Shown: positions 18,411 to 28,073 of the stretch, one piece after another
How positions within the stretch are numbered: the stretch's first letter is position 1
Layout: each line of letters starts with the position of its first letter
Source: Desulfatitalea tepidiphila
GTDB lineage: Bacteria > Desulfobacterota > Desulfobacteria > Desulfobacterales > Desulfosarcinaceae
Assembly: GCF_001293685.1 (NCBI RefSeq)
Contig: NZ_BCAG01000003.1
Location: 868,001 to 932,000 of the forward strand
DNA length: 64,000 nt
Direction: 5' to 3'
The notes under the pieces: generated by a model
The model's input: the letters and a program-made list of their open reading frames with translations, nothing else
Told to the model about the DNA's origin: nothing
Databases searched by the model: none
Program-made: the position numbers and the translations under genes

Positions 18411-19853
18411 ATGGGCAATTGGAGTGAATTCGAAGCTTACGACGCGATGGGGCTGGCTGAATTGGTGCGCAACGGCGACCTGACGGCCATGGAACTACTC
18501 GAGAGCGCGCTCGCGCGTGTGACCGCGCGCAACCCCGAGCTCAATGCCGTGGTGTTGCCCATGTACGACGAGGCACACAGGCGGATTCAGGCCGGGCTGC
18601 CCGATGGTCCGCTGCGCGGCGTTCCTTTTTTGCTGAAGGATCTGGGCCTGTGCTACAAAGGGTTTCCCACATCATTCGGCAGCCGGCTCTTCGCCGATTT
18701 CGTGCCCGACTATGACAGCACCCTGGTCGAACGCTACCGCAATGCGGGCCTGGTGATGTTCGGAAAGACCAATACACCTGAATTCGGGTTGACCGTCACC
18801 ACCGAACCGAGCCTCTACGGCCCGTGCCACAACCCCTGGGACCTGTCCCGATCCACCGGTGGGTCGAGCGGAGGTGCAGCGGCGGCCGTGGCATCGGGTA
18901 TCGTGCCTGTGGCCCACGCATCCGATGGCGGCGGCTCCATTCGCATACCGGCGGCATGCTGCGGGCTGTTCGGCCTGAAACCAACCCGGGGTCGAATCCC
19001 GGCCGGTCCTCCCCAGGGCGAAGGATGGAACGGCATGAGTACCGATCACGTCATCTCGCGATCGGTCCGGGACAGCGCCATTTTTCTGGACATCTCGTCC
19101 GGCCCCGCCCTGGGTGATCCCTATTCGGCACCCGCTGTCCAAGGGCCCTTTTTATCCGAAGTGGCCAAGGCGCCCGGCAGCCTGCGCATCGCCATGACGG
19201 TGACCTCCCTCAACGGCATCAAGGCCGATCCGGAATGCATCGCCGCCGTCGAGGATGCCGCCAGGTTGTGTGAATCGCTGGGACACAAGGTGAGCGAGGC
19301 CGCACCGGAAATTGACGGCGAGCGGTATCAGGATGCGGCGTCCGCCATCATGAACGCCAACACGGCGGCTGCCGTGGATGCCCGCCTCAAAGAACTTGGG
19401 CGAGAGCTGGCCGAAGAGGACCTGGAATACATCACCCAGCGCGCCGCGGGAAGCGGCGCTAAAAGCAGCGCATCGGGTTTGATCCAGGCGATTCAATTCA
19501 TTCACCAAACCGGACGGCAGGTCGCCCGCTTTTTTCAATCTTACGATATCCTCCTGAGTCCGGTGCTGCTCAAGCCACCGGTGCCGTTGGGCTATCTTGA
19601 CACCCGCAACCATGATGTGCGCGGGTATCTTACCCGTCTGCTTTCTTATTTTGGTTTTACGGGCCTGTTCAACGGCACCGGCCAGCCTTCCATGTCGGTG
19701 CCGCTGTTCTGGAGCAAAGAGAATTTGCCCATCGGCACACTCTTTTCGGCTCGTTTCGGCGAGGAAGCCCTCTTGTTTCGCCTCGCCGGCCAGTTGGAGC
19801 AGGCGCGACCCTGGTGGAACCGCAGACCACCCATGGCCGGGACGGCCGTCTAA
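18411..19853 (+). CDS. Amidase signature family hydrolase
   Basis: A 480-residue amidase. The Ser-cisSer-Lys triad can be placed: Lys76 (VPFLLKDLG), Ser152 in [13 protein letters not shown] and Ser176 in [11 protein letters not shown]. The signature continues through [15 protein letters not shown]. It lacks the GatB partner and the GatA-specific C-terminus, so it is a stand-alone amide or ester hydrolase rather than the glutamyl-tRNA amidotransferase. The substrate cannot be told from sequence. Neighbours are a cupin, a VOC protein and, convergent, a PLP aminotransferase. Confidence 0.87.
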   Translation: MGNWSEFEAYDAMGLAELVRNGDLTAMELLESALARVTARNPELNAVVLPMYDEAHRRIQAGLPDGPLRGVPFLLKDLGLCYKGFPTSFGSRLFADFVPDYDSTLVERYRNAGLVMFGKTNTPEFGLTVTTEPSLYGPCHNPWDLSRSTGGSSGGAAAAVASGIVPVAHASDGGGSIRIPAACCGLFGLKPTRGRIPAGPPQGEGWNGMSTDHVISRSVRDSAIFLDISSGPALGDPYSAPAVQGPFLSEVAKAPGSLRIAMTVTSLNGIKADPECIAAVEDAARLCESLGHKVSEAAPEIDGERYQDAASAIMNANTAAAVDARLKELGRELAEEDLEYITQRAAGSGAKSSASGLIQAIQFIHQTGRQVARFFQSYDILLSPVLLKPPVPLGYLDTRNHDVRGYLTRLLSYFGFTGLFNGTGQPSMSVPLFWSKENLPIGTLFSARFGEEALLFRLAGQLEQARPWWNRRPPMAGTAV

Positions 19854-19895
19854 CGCGGATAGCACCCACATTCATTTCTGAAGAAAGGAAATTCA

Positions 19896-20291
19896 ATGGC
19901 AAACCCCGTGCTCACCTTCGACCACGTCCACCTGCTCAGCCAGGATCCTATAGCGGCCGCCAAATGGTACGCCGAAAAACTGGGGGGAGAGATCATGGCC
20001 ACCACGGAGGTTCGCGGTGCACCCCAGGTGCTCGTTCGGTTCCAGGGCGCCACGATCATCATCCGCGGTCAGCGCACCGGCGAGTCCGCAGGAGATAAAT
20101 CAGGCCTGCAATGGGGGGTGGATCACTTCGGGTTTCGAGTCAGCAGCGATTTTGACGGCTACTGCGACCGGCTGAGACGCAACGGCGTCGCCTTTTCCAT
20201 GGACCCGGTGGACTTCGGTCCCGAGCTGCGGATCGCATTCATCCAGGCGCCCGACGGCGTTTCGATCGAATTGCTCCACCGGAAGGCGTGA
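19896..20291 (+). CDS. VOC (glyoxalase/bleomycin-resistance) family protein
   Basis: 131 residues with two beta-alpha-beta-beta-beta modules of the vicinal oxygen chelate fold: FDHVHLLSQDPIAAAKWYAEKLGG in the first and VDHFGFRVSSDFDGYCDRL in the second, ending APDGVSIELLHR. The His, His and Glu metal-ligand positions are kept. A GAAAGGA lies before the ATG. The activity (glyoxalase, epimerase or dioxygenase) is not decidable. It is 42 bp after the amidase. Confidence 0.8.
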   Translation: MANPVLTFDHVHLLSQDPIAAAKWYAEKLGGEIMATTEVRGAPQVLVRFQGATIIIRGQRTGESAGDKSGLQWGVDHFGFRVSSDFDGYCDRLRRNGVAFSMDPVDFGPELRIAFIQAPDGVSIELLHRKA

Positions 20292-20303
20292 GACCCGGCA
20301 AGC

Positions 20304-21152
20304 TTATTGCCCGTCGCCGGCCCGTGCCTCCAAAAGGGCGCGCAGCCGGCTTGCCCAATGCCCAGGGCCTCCGGTGCCGATGGTCTGGTCGTCGATGGCC
20401 ACCACCGACAGCACCTCGGTGACCGTACCGGTGAGAAACACTTCTTCGGCCTCCATCATAGCCTGGCGGTCGAAAAAGGCTTCAACGACCTCCATGCCGT
20501 GCTCGTGACATATGTCGATGAGGACGGCGCGGGTGATCCCAGGCAGGATGTTGGGGGTCAGCGGATGGGTCATCAGCCGGCCATCCTTGCAGATGAACAG
20601 ATTGGAGGCCGTCGCTTCGCGCACCACGCCTTCGGGGCTTACGAAAATAGCGTCCTGGACACCGGCATCCAAGGCCTGCTGCTTGGCCAGCACATTGGGT
20701 AGCAGCAGCACGGTTTTGATGTCGCAGCGTCCCCAGCGGATATCGGTCACTGTAATAGCCCGAATGCCTTCCTTGATATACCTTTCCGGGGTCTCGGGCG
20801 CTTGCCGAACCGTAATCACGATCTGGGGGTGGGGTTGGGCCGGAAACGCATGGTTGCGCGGTGCCACCCCCCGGGAAATTTGGACATAGACGCCTGCGCG
20901 GGGGATGGCTGCTCTTTCAAAGGTCGTGAGGATCGCTTCGCGTATTCGGTCGCGGGCGATCGGTGGGAAAGAGAGGCCTGACAGGGAGTTTTCCAGCCGG
21001 TCCAGGTGGGCCTCCACCGCGAACAGCCGCCCTTTGTAGCTGGCCAGATATTCGTAGACCGCATCGCCGAACTGGTAGCCCCGATCCTCCACCGGTACGC
21101 GGGCCTGATCGATGGGCATGATGTCGCCGTTCAAGTAGGCTAATTCGGGCAT
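20304..21152 (-). CDS. Class IV aminotransferase, D-amino-acid transaminase-like
   Basis: A 282-residue PLP enzyme of fold type IV. The N-terminus MPELAYLNGDIMPIDQARVPVEDRGYQFGD is typical when read in two parts; Lys146 (WGRCDIKTVLLL) is the expected Schiff-base lysine and EATASNLF binds the cofactor phosphate region. The size and first 35 residues resemble D-alanine aminotransferase more than BCAT or ADC lyase. The Shine-Dalgarno region holds a run of nine G residues (21161-21169), which is unusual. Confidence 0.85.
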   Translation of the reverse strand: MPELAYLNGDIMPIDQARVPVEDRGYQFGDAVYEYLASYKGRLFAVEAHLDRLENSLSGLSFPPIARDRIREAILTTFERAAIPRAGVYVQISRGVAPRNHAFPAQPHPQIVITVRQAPETPERYIKEGIRAITVTDIRWGRCDIKTVLLLPNVLAKQQALDAGVQDAIFVSPEGVVREATASNLFICKDGRLMTHPLTPNILPGITRAVLIDICHEHGMEVVEAFFDRQAMMEAEEVFLTGTVTEVLSVVAIDDQTIGTGGPGHWASRLRALLEARAGDGQ

Positions 21153-21268
21153 GATGTTCTCCCCCCCCCTCCAGTGTAATGGTTTGACTTTGGTGCGGCC
21201 TTTCCGTATAGCAGGGTCGCGCTTGCATTGGCCACAATTTTATAAGGAAAGTATCTTAAAATATACGC

Positions 21269-22633
21269 ATGAAACCTGTTGTCGCCATCATCGGACGCCC
21301 CAACGTGGGCAAGTCCACTCTGTTCAACCGCATGACCCGCCGCCGCGACGCCATCGTCGACGACCTGCCCGGTGTGACGCGAGACCGCCATTATGGTGAT
21401 GCGCAATGGGATGACCAGCTTTTCATCGTCGTGGATACGGGTGGATTCGTGACCGGAGACGATGATCTCTTCGCCGCCCACATCCGCGCCCAGGTGGAGC
21501 AGGCGGTGGCCGAAGCCGATGCCGTGGTCATGGTGCTCGACGGCAAAAACGGGCTGTCACCCTTCGATCACGACCTGATGAAGTGGCTGCGCACCATCAA
21601 ACAGCCGATTTTTTACGTCGTCAACAAAATCGACGGGCCCGGACAGGAATCACACCTCTACGAATTCCACGCCTTGGGTGTGGAGCGGCTCTTTTCCCTT
21701 TCTGCGGAGCACGGTTACGGTGTTCCCGATTTCATGGACGAGCTGGTGGCCGTGCTGCCCCGGGCCGACGCCCCGGCGGCATCCGACGAAATCCGTGTCG
21801 CGGTGGTCGGGCGGCCCAACGTCGGTAAATCTTCGTTGATCAACCGCCTGGCCGGCCAGGAGCGATTGTTGGTCAGCGACGTGCCGGGAACCACCCGGGA
21901 TGCGGTGGATACGGTCGTTCAAAAGAAACATCGCACCTATCGCCTGATTGATACCGCCGGCATCCGGCGCAAGGCCAAGGTCGATCTGAAGCTCGAAAAA
22001 TTCTCCATCATCAAGTCGCTCAAAAGCTTGGAGGACTGCGACGTGGCCCTGATCCTGCTCGACGCCGAGCAGGGGATCACGGATCAGGATATCAAGGTGG
22101 CCGGCTACGCTTACGAACGCGGATGCGGGGCCATATTCCTGGCCAACAAGTGGGATCTGGTCGACGCCCGAACGGTGACGCCGCACAAGTTCGGCCAGCG
22201 TCTCTACGAATCGGCCCGGTTTCTGCAACATGCCCCCCTGCTGACCGTATCGGCCAAGACCGGACAGCGTATCCAGAAGATCTTTCCCCTGATCGAACGG
22301 GTGTTTGCCCAGTACGCGACCCGCATCGGGACCGGGGCGTTGAACCGCGTCTTCAAGGAGGCCACCGAACGCACCGAACCCCCGCTGCACAAGGGTCGAC
22401 GGATCAAGTTCTATTATGCCACCCAGATCTCCGAACGACCGCCGACCATCGTCGCCTTCGTCAATTACCCGGACGCGGTTCATTTTTCATATCAACGCTA
22501 TCTCCTCAACCAGATCCGCAGCCAGACAGGGTTGGACATGACCCCCTTGCGCATATACTTCAGGCTGCGGACCGGAAAAATCGAGTTTGGCAAGTGGAAA
22601 AAGAACAGGCCCCAGAAGAGACGTCCCAGGTAA
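21269..22633 (+). CDS. der: Ribosome biogenesis GTPase Der (EngA)
   Basis: 454 residues with two tandem GTPase domains and a C-terminal KH-like domain. Domain one has [21 protein letters not shown] and NKID; domain two has [20 protein letters not shown] and NKWD. The KH domain ends with [19 protein letters not shown] and a basic tail. Der is needed for 50S subunit maturation. The leader before the ATG is AT-rich with AAGGAAAG about 18 bp away, so the ribosome binding site is weak. Confidence 0.97.
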   Translation: MKPVVAIIGRPNVGKSTLFNRMTRRRDAIVDDLPGVTRDRHYGDAQWDDQLFIVVDTGGFVTGDDDLFAAHIRAQVEQAVAEADAVVMVLDGKNGLSPFDHDLMKWLRTIKQPIFYVVNKIDGPGQESHLYEFHALGVERLFSLSAEHGYGVPDFMDELVAVLPRADAPAASDEIRVAVVGRPNVGKSSLINRLAGQERLLVSDVPGTTRDAVDTVVQKKHRTYRLIDTAGIRRKAKVDLKLEKFSIIKSLKSLEDCDVALILLDAEQGITDQDIKVAGYAYERGCGAIFLANKWDLVDARTVTPHKFGQRLYESARFLQHAPLLTVSAKTGQRIQKIFPLIERVFAQYATRIGTGALNRVFKEATERTEPPLHKGRRIKFYYATQISERPPTIVAFVNYPDAVHFSYQRYLLNQIRSQTGLDMTPLRIYFRLRTGKIEFGKWKKNRPQKRRPR

Positions 22634-22813
22634 TCGGTCTGCCCGGTGCGATGGCATGTATCGGGTTGAATTGAAGACGATTCCAATTACCCGCTGTGGC
22701 ACTGATTTTGTATATATTTTTCCTGCTCCTGGGACGGGACGGCACCGGTTTGCCGTTCGGTTCAGGGATCGTCATGACGACAACCTATTGGCCACAATTC
22801 AAGGAGTTGCGGA

Positions 22814-24058
22814 ATGAGTTGGTATTACAAGGATGGGGGGCAGGAGATCGGACCGATCAGCAAAGCGGAACTGGCCGCTCTAATCAAATCCGGACGAGTC
22901 GGTGGCCAGACCATGGTACGCAATATCACCATGGACGCCTGGCGGCCACTCGCACAAATGATTCGACCCGCGGCATCCGGGTCGGCAGACCCTTCCCCGC
23001 CGGCGCCACCCGCGCCGCCTACCGCGCCGGACGCTTCGCGCTCCGTCCCCATGCCGGACATCCCATCGGTCAAATCCCAGGAACCGTTCCAATTCAAGGG
23101 CAGCGGCGGGGAGTATTTCAAGATCTGGATCGTCAATGTGCTGTTGTCCTTCGTCACCCTTGGGATCTATTCGGCCTGGGCCAAGGTGCGCCGCAAACAA
23201 TATTTTTACGGCAACACCCGCTTGGTCGGCGCCACCTTCCGCTATCTGGCCGAGCCGACCAAGATATTGAAGGGGCGAATCGTGGTTTTTCTCGGCTTTG
23301 CCATTTACATGGTCGTCAATCAGATTTTTCCACCGGCGGGCTTCGCTTTTGGGTTGGTGTTTCTTTTTATACTGCCCTGGCTCGTGGTGCGGTCGCTGGC
23401 CTTCAATGCACGCAACAGCGCCTGGAGAAATATCCGTTTCAATTTCAATGGCACTTACGGCGGCGCGGCTAAGGCCTTCGTGCTCTTTCCGCTCCTTTCG
23501 ATTCTGACCCTCGGCATCCTGGGCCCCTATGCCCACTACCGCCAGAAGAAATTCATCGTGGAAAATTCGACCTATGGGACGACCGCTTTTGCCTTTCACG
23601 CTACCGCAGGGGATTACTACCGCATCGTCTATATGTTCATGATTCCCGTGATCGCGGCCATTGCCGTTGTCACGGCGGTCACCATGCTGGTGCCGTCATT
23701 GTCCGCACCGGTGGCCCTGCTGGTCATGGTCGTCATGTACCTGTATGCGTTTGCCTATTTCACCGTTCGGTCGAGCAACCTGCTGTACAACTCCGGCGCC
23801 CTGCGTCAGCACCGTTTCAAGGCAACCATGAAGATCAAGGCGTTTGCCATGATCCTGCTGACCAACACCCTGGCCATCGTTTGCACCCTGGGGTTGTTTC
23901 ACCCTTTTGCCCAGGTGCGCGCGTATCGATACAAGATCGATCATCTGGCCTTGCTGCCGGCCGGCGACCTGTCCCAGTTCGTTGCGGCCGAATTGAAGCA
24001 GACCAGCGCCCTGGGTGACGAGCTGTCCGATTTCATGGATTTTGATTTTGGTTTGTAA
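22814..24058 (+). CDS. GYF_2-DUF898 membrane protein
   Basis: A 414-residue protein. Residues 1-55 form a GYF_2-type domain (MSWYYKDGGQEIGPISKAEL, GRVGGQTMVRN). A Pro/Ala linker follows, then a DUF898/YjgN-like membrane region with repeats of the type YFKIWIVNVLLSFVTLGIYSAWAKVR (two or more copies of the T-LGIYSxWAK pattern; a second is LTLGILGPYAHYRQKKF). Function unknown. AAGGAG precedes the ATG. The M48 protease gene follows after 20 bp, a pairing that suggests joint membrane work. Confidence 0.8.
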   Translation: MSWYYKDGGQEIGPISKAELAALIKSGRVGGQTMVRNITMDAWRPLAQMIRPAASGSADPSPPAPPAPPTAPDASRSVPMPDIPSVKSQEPFQFKGSGGEYFKIWIVNVLLSFVTLGIYSAWAKVRRKQYFYGNTRLVGATFRYLAEPTKILKGRIVVFLGFAIYMVVNQIFPPAGFAFGLVFLFILPWLVVRSLAFNARNSAWRNIRFNFNGTYGGAAKAFVLFPLLSILTLGILGPYAHYRQKKFIVENSTYGTTAFAFHATAGDYYRIVYMFMIPVIAAIAVVTAVTMLVPSLSAPVALLVMVVMYLYAFAYFTVRSSNLLYNSGALRQHRFKATMKIKAFAMILLTNTLAIVCTLGLFHPFAQVRAYRYKIDHLALLPAGDLSQFVAAELKQTSALGDELSDFMDFDFGL

Positions 24059-24078
24059 ACAATAAGGTCCTTCCCGGA

Positions 24079-25134
24079 ATGATCACCATTCGCGGAAAAT
24101 GGTTCGACGGTAAAAGCTCCGCGCAGACCGATGTCGTGCTCAAGGTGTATGATACAGATGCCCTGCAGGTCGAGCGGATCGATAATGGAGAGATCCTTTG
24201 TCGCAGGAAGAGCTTCGACCTCCGGGTGTCGGATCGTCTGGCCCAAACGCCCAGGCTGTTGAACTTTCCGGATGGCGCGGTCATGGAAACCGACGATAAT
24301 GCAGGGGTGGACCGGATTCTCGAGCAGATCCGCCGGGATCATTGGAGCCTTTGGGTGCACCTGCTCGAGACCCGCAAGCTTTATGTGCTGACGGCATTCG
24401 TGATTGTGCTGCTGATCGGTACCGGGATGGTAAAATTTGGCGTTCCGGCGGCAGCAGGGTGGGTTGCGGTCGCGCTGCCCGATTCTATGTACGATCTGGC
24501 CGATCGGCAGACCCTGGACTTCCTGGATAAGGCGCTCTTATCTGATTCCACGCTGCCGCAGGCAACCGAAGAGCGGGTGCGCGGGCACCTGCGGCCGGCC
24601 ATCGACGCTCATCCTGACCTGGGACTCGAATTGCAGTTTCGCAAAGGCGGCAAACTGGGTCCCAATGCCTTTGCCCTGCCCGGCGGCACCATAGTGTTCA
24701 CCGATGAAATGGTGCAGATGGCTGGCCATGACGAAGAGTTGCTGGCCGTAATGGCCCACGAAATCGGCCACGTGGTGCACCGGCACGGCATGCGCCGCAT
24801 GGTTCAGGATTCCATGCTTTCCTTTGCCATTCTGGCGCTGACCGGTGACGCGTCCGGCGTCTCCGAACTTTTCCTGGGGTTGCCCGTGGTCCTCACCGAA
24901 CTGGCCTACTCGCGTGCTTTTGAACGCGAGGCCGACCGTTATGCCCTCGATTACCTGTTGGCCAACGGTGTGTCACCCGAGCGTTTCGCCGACATCCTTG
25001 CGCGTATCGACCAGCAGCACAAGGCCCAGGCGACCGGAAAGAGTGACGGGCAAGGGTGGACCGGCTATCTCGCCACCCATCCCCCCACACCGGAGCGGGT
25101 CAAGTCGTTTCGAGAGGCCGGCGCGGCAGAATAG
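24079..25134 (+). CDS. Membrane-anchored M48 family metalloprotease
   Basis: A 351-residue protease with one membrane segment (about 100-120) separating a cytosolic beta-rich N-terminal part from the peptidase domain. The zinc site is HEIGH at 227-231 and the third ligand Glu284 in FEREADRYALDYL. The C-terminus YLATHPPTPERVKSFR is family-typical. It is likely a periplasmic quality-control protease of the BepA/LoiP/HtpX type. It is co-transcribed with the GYF_2-DUF898 gene. Confidence 0.88.
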   Translation: MITIRGKWFDGKSSAQTDVVLKVYDTDALQVERIDNGEILCRRKSFDLRVSDRLAQTPRLLNFPDGAVMETDDNAGVDRILEQIRRDHWSLWVHLLETRKLYVLTAFVIVLLIGTGMVKFGVPAAAGWVAVALPDSMYDLADRQTLDFLDKALLSDSTLPQATEERVRGHLRPAIDAHPDLGLELQFRKGGKLGPNAFALPGGTIVFTDEMVQMAGHDEELLAVMAHEIGHVVHRHGMRRMVQDSMLSFAILALTGDASGVSELFLGLPVVLTELAYSRAFEREADRYALDYLLANGVSPERFADILARIDQQHKAQATGKSDGQGWTGYLATHPPTPERVKSFREAGAAE

Positions 25135-25258
25135 CATCTCGCCAAGCGGAACCTCAACCCGCATAGCTTCGACCATCTTCGTCACTTTTCATAAACCCAT
25201 AATATCACCAGTTGCGTTCCAGAAAGCGGAGTCTTCGGTTCATCGATCTGCTCTGCCC

Positions 25259-25606
25259 CTATCGCCGAGCGAGCATGGGTCCCAATGGTCGCCCGCCGAA
25301 CAGGTGCATGTGCAGGTGGAAGACCTCCTGATTGGCGTCGCGATTGCAGTTGACCAGCAGACGGTAACCGCTTTCGGCGACCCCCTCTTTTTCGGCGATG
25401 AGTCTGGCCACCGTGAACATGTGGCCGACCAATTGCTCGTCTTCGGGAGTCACATCATTGACAGTGGCAATCTCCTTGTTGGGCACGATCAATACATGGG
25501 TTGGGGCTTGGGGATGGATGTCGCGGAAGGCTGTCACCTGCTCGTCCCGATAGACGATGTCGCTGGGGATTTCGCCCTTGATGATCTTGGTGAAAATCGT
25601 TGCCAT
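25259..25606 (-). CDS. HIT-family nucleotide hydrolase (HinT-like)
   Basis: A 115-residue histidine triad protein: [20 protein letters not shown] start, [18 protein letters not shown], and the triad His97-x-His99-x-His101 ([11 protein letters not shown]). It should hydrolyse purine nucleotide phosphoramidates such as AMP-lysine. The rule-typical length and high conservation make the call safe. A GGAGAG motif precedes the ATG on the minus strand. Confidence 0.94.
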   Translation of the reverse strand: MATIFTKIIKGEIPSDIVYRDEQVTAFRDIHPQAPTHVLIVPNKEIATVNDVTPEDEQLVGHMFTVARLIAEKEGVAESGYRLLVNCNRDANQEVFHLHMHLFGGRPLGPMLARR

Positions 25607-25669
25607 GGTCTCTCCTTTGGTCGAAAGGTTGAGTCGTCTTATCCGTCGTCTCCAGGCGTTGAACCGAGG

Positions 25670-26707
25670 CTACGGGTCGGAGGCGGATGCGCGGGTCAGG
25701 CGTTCGCGGCGCCACACCTTGGTGGTATCGCGGTCATAGCTGCGCAGGTCGCAGGAGGCTTGGCGGCAGACCGGACATTCGTCGGGTGCGCAAGGGTCCA
25801 TGTGCACCAGGACATCGGCGTTGCCTCCATAAGCCTCGACCAGCAGGGATTCCAGGATTTTGGCTTCATGATGAGCCTTGTCCAGGGAGAGGTCTACGGG
25901 CAGCACCAGGTGCAGGTCGATGTGGACGAAGGCTCCGGCCCGCCAGGCGCGCAACTGATGAATATCGACCCACTCCGGCCGCCGGTTGCTTATCAGGATG
26001 GTGGCGATCCGATCGAGAAGAGCCGGGTCCGAGGCATCCATGAGTCGCCGGTAAGATTGGAATACCAGCTGGCCGCCGGTAATGAGGATGTTGATCCCGA
26101 TGAGGCAGGCGATGAGCCCGTCGAAGCGCAGCCACCCCGTCAGGTAGACCAGGCCTAAGGCGATGAGGGCTGCGGCCGAGGAGTAGACATCGGTGAGCAC
26201 ATGTTTGCCGTCGGCTTCCAGCGCCAAGGATTCGGTGCGCCGCCCGGTGCGGACCAGGTAGAGGCCCAGCAGGAGGTTGATTCCCGTGGCGCCGAACAGC
26301 AGGAGCAGACCGGTTTCCAGGTTGGGCAGGGGATGGGGATCGATCAGGTGGCGCACCCCGGAGTAGAAAATGCCGCCGGCGGCCCCCATGATCAGCGCCC
26401 CCTCGAATCCGGCCGAAAAGTATTCAATCTTGCCGTGGCCATAAGGGTGGTCGGGATCGGGCGGCTTGGCCGAAATCCATATGCTGAGGCCCGCGAAAGC
26501 GCTGGCCGCCACATTGATGATCGATTCCAGGGCGTCGGACAGCACCGCCGAGGAGTGGGTCAGTCGATAGGTGATGAATTTCACGGCCAACAGAAAGAGA
26601 CTCACCATAAACGAGATCGCTATGGCGCGCATCCGGATGCGCTGCAGATCGGTTGGCGCTGCCGTGGAGGGGCTGCGGGGGCGCTCTTCTTGCCGATCAT
26701 GTGTCAT
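25670..26707 (-). CDS. Cation diffusion facilitator (CDF) family transporter
   Basis: About 345 residues. A six-helix CDF membrane domain has the metal motifs HSSAVLSDALES and HPYGHGKIEYF, and DGKHVLTDVYSS in TM5. The cytosolic domain of about 80 residues follows, ending with a cysteine-rich MDPCAPDECPVCRQASCD, which might bind metal. Likely substrates are Zn2+, Fe2+ or Mn2+. I prefer the ATG at 26707, which follows GAAGGTGA; the ATG at 26740 lacks a site. Confidence 0.88.
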   Translation of the reverse strand: MTHDRQEERPRSPSTAAPTDLQRIRMRAIAISFMVSLFLLAVKFITYRLTHSSAVLSDALESIINVAASAFAGLSIWISAKPPDPDHPYGHGKIEYFSAGFEGALIMGAAGGIFYSGVRHLIDPHPLPNLETGLLLLFGATGINLLLGLYLVRTGRRTESLALEADGKHVLTDVYSSAAALIALGLVYLTGWLRFDGLIACLIGINILITGGQLVFQSYRRLMDASDPALLDRIATILISNRRPEWVDIHQLRAWRAGAFVHIDLHLVLPVDLSLDKAHHEAKILESLLVEAYGGNADVLVHMDPCAPDECPVCRQASCDLRSYDRDTTKVWRRERLTRASASDP

Positions 26708-26806
26708 GGGAGTCGATTCACCTTCGCAATTGGCGTTCATCGTTGGTCGACCGGGGATCGCGATGGTCGCGGTCGTTGGAGCGGGTGTTTCCCATCTTCC
26801 TATCTG

Positions 26807-27694
26807 TCAGGCGGTCGGCCGGTTCAAACGATCCAGGACCCGATAGAGCGCCTGGGTACCCAGGTTCTCTTCGCCCTGGGCCATGGCCGCCACGTAAAAC
26901 TGGTTGACCAGGGCCAGTCCGGGCAGGCTCAGGTTCATGCGGCGGGCCTCGTCCAGGGCAATGCCCATGTCTTTCACAAAATGCTTGACGAAGAATCCAG
27001 GATCGAAGTTGCCGTCGGCAATGCGGCGGCCGATGTGATTGATGGCCCAGGAGCTGGCGGCGCCCTGGCCGATCACATCGATGATGGCATGCTGTGCCAT
27101 GCCGGCCCGGTGGGCATAGAGCAGAGATTCCACGACCCCGATCATGGTGCCGGCGATGAGGATCTGGTTACACATCTTGGTGTGCTGGCCGGCACCGGGG
27201 CCCCCCATGTAGGCGATGTGCCGCCCCATGCAATTGAACAGCGGCACGACTCGATCGTAGGCCGCCCTATCTCCGCCGGCCATGATCGCCAGGGTCCCCT
27301 CCCTGGCGCCGATGTCGCCGCCCGATACGGGCGCATCCAGAGCCGCCACGCCCTTCTGCAGCGCACGCTCATGAATCCTGCAAGCCAATTCCGGACTGGA
27401 GGTGGACATGTCCACGATCACGGCACCTGTTTTGGCGCCGGCGAGCGCACCCTCGGCCGATAGGATCACCTCCTGCACGTCGCTCGGATAGCCGACAATG
27501 GAAAAGATCACCTCCGCAGACCCGGCAACTGTCTTGGGGGATGGACACCACCGGGCGCCCCGATTTATCAGGTTTCCGGTTTTGTCACGGGTGCGATTGT
27601 ACACATAGACGGTGTGCCCGGCCTCGATGAGATGACCGCACATGGCGTTGCCCATGACCCCCGTTCCGATCCATCCAATGGAGACTGCTCTCAT
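26807..27694 (-). CDS. NAD(P)-dependent beta-hydroxyacid dehydrogenase (3-hydroxyisobutyrate dehydrogenase family)
   Basis: 295 residues with an N-terminal Rossmann domain (IGWIGTGVMGNAMCGHL, NRTRDK), the family signature DAPVSGGDIGAREGTL and the catalytic lysine region GQHTKMCNQIL. The enzyme oxidises a beta-hydroxy acid such as 3-hydroxyisobutyrate, tartronate semialdehyde or gamma-hydroxybutyrate; the substrate is not resolved. ATG 27694 gives the normal N-terminus, whereas 27736 adds 14 residues. Confidence 0.88.
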   Translation of the reverse strand: MRAVSIGWIGTGVMGNAMCGHLIEAGHTVYVYNRTRDKTGNLINRGARWCPSPKTVAGSAEVIFSIVGYPSDVQEVILSAEGALAGAKTGAVIVDMSTSSPELACRIHERALQKGVAALDAPVSGGDIGAREGTLAIMAGGDRAAYDRVVPLFNCMGRHIAYMGGPGAGQHTKMCNQILIAGTMIGVVESLLYAHRAGMAQHAIIDVIGQGAASSWAINHIGRRIADGNFDPGFFVKHFVKDMGIALDEARRMNLSLPGLALVNQFYVAAMAQGEENLGTQALYRVLDRLNRPTA

Positions 27695-27848
27695 GATGAA
27701 CCATCCCGTTTGTGAGAGGGTTTGTTTTCGATCCAAATCGGCTACATGTGGAGGACACTGAATAAAATGACGTTTCAGCGGTCGACAGATGGTGAGAAAT
27801 ATATAATTGTTAACAGGTGTGTCAAGCGGCGAAAGAAACGGGGGTGTT

Positions 27849-28073
27849 ATGGACGATATCCGGGTGGCCTGCTACAGCGGTTATCGCGGCGAGCAGACGC
27901 CGAAGCGATTCTGGCTCTCGGAACGGTGCATTGAGGTGGTACGGGTGATCGACAGCTGGCTGGCGCCCGATCATCGCTATTTCAAGGTGCAGGGCGATGA
28001 CGGCGGGCGCTACATTCTCCGCCACGATCCATTTGCGCAGCGATGGTCCCTGACCTTTTTCGATCAGACCTGA
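27849..28073 (+). CDS. Conserved small protein of unknown function
   Basis: 74 residues, rich in aromatic and charged residues, with no membrane segment: IRVACYSGYRGEQTPKRFWL, then VIDSWLAPDHRYFKVQGDDGGRYILRHD in two beta-rich parts. It resembles small DUF6504-like proteins found in many anaerobes, but that family name is from memory and uncertain. Its last 10 bp overlap the end of the convergent transglycosylase gene. Confidence 0.65.
   Translation: MDDIRVACYSGYRGEQTPKRFWLSERCIEVVRVIDSWLAPDHRYFKVQGDDGGRYILRHDPFAQRWSLTFFDQT

Noticed and set aside
24845-26158. Plus-strand frame spanning the M48, HIT and CDF genes
   Set aside because: It crosses three genes on both strands, all of which have clear family motifs.
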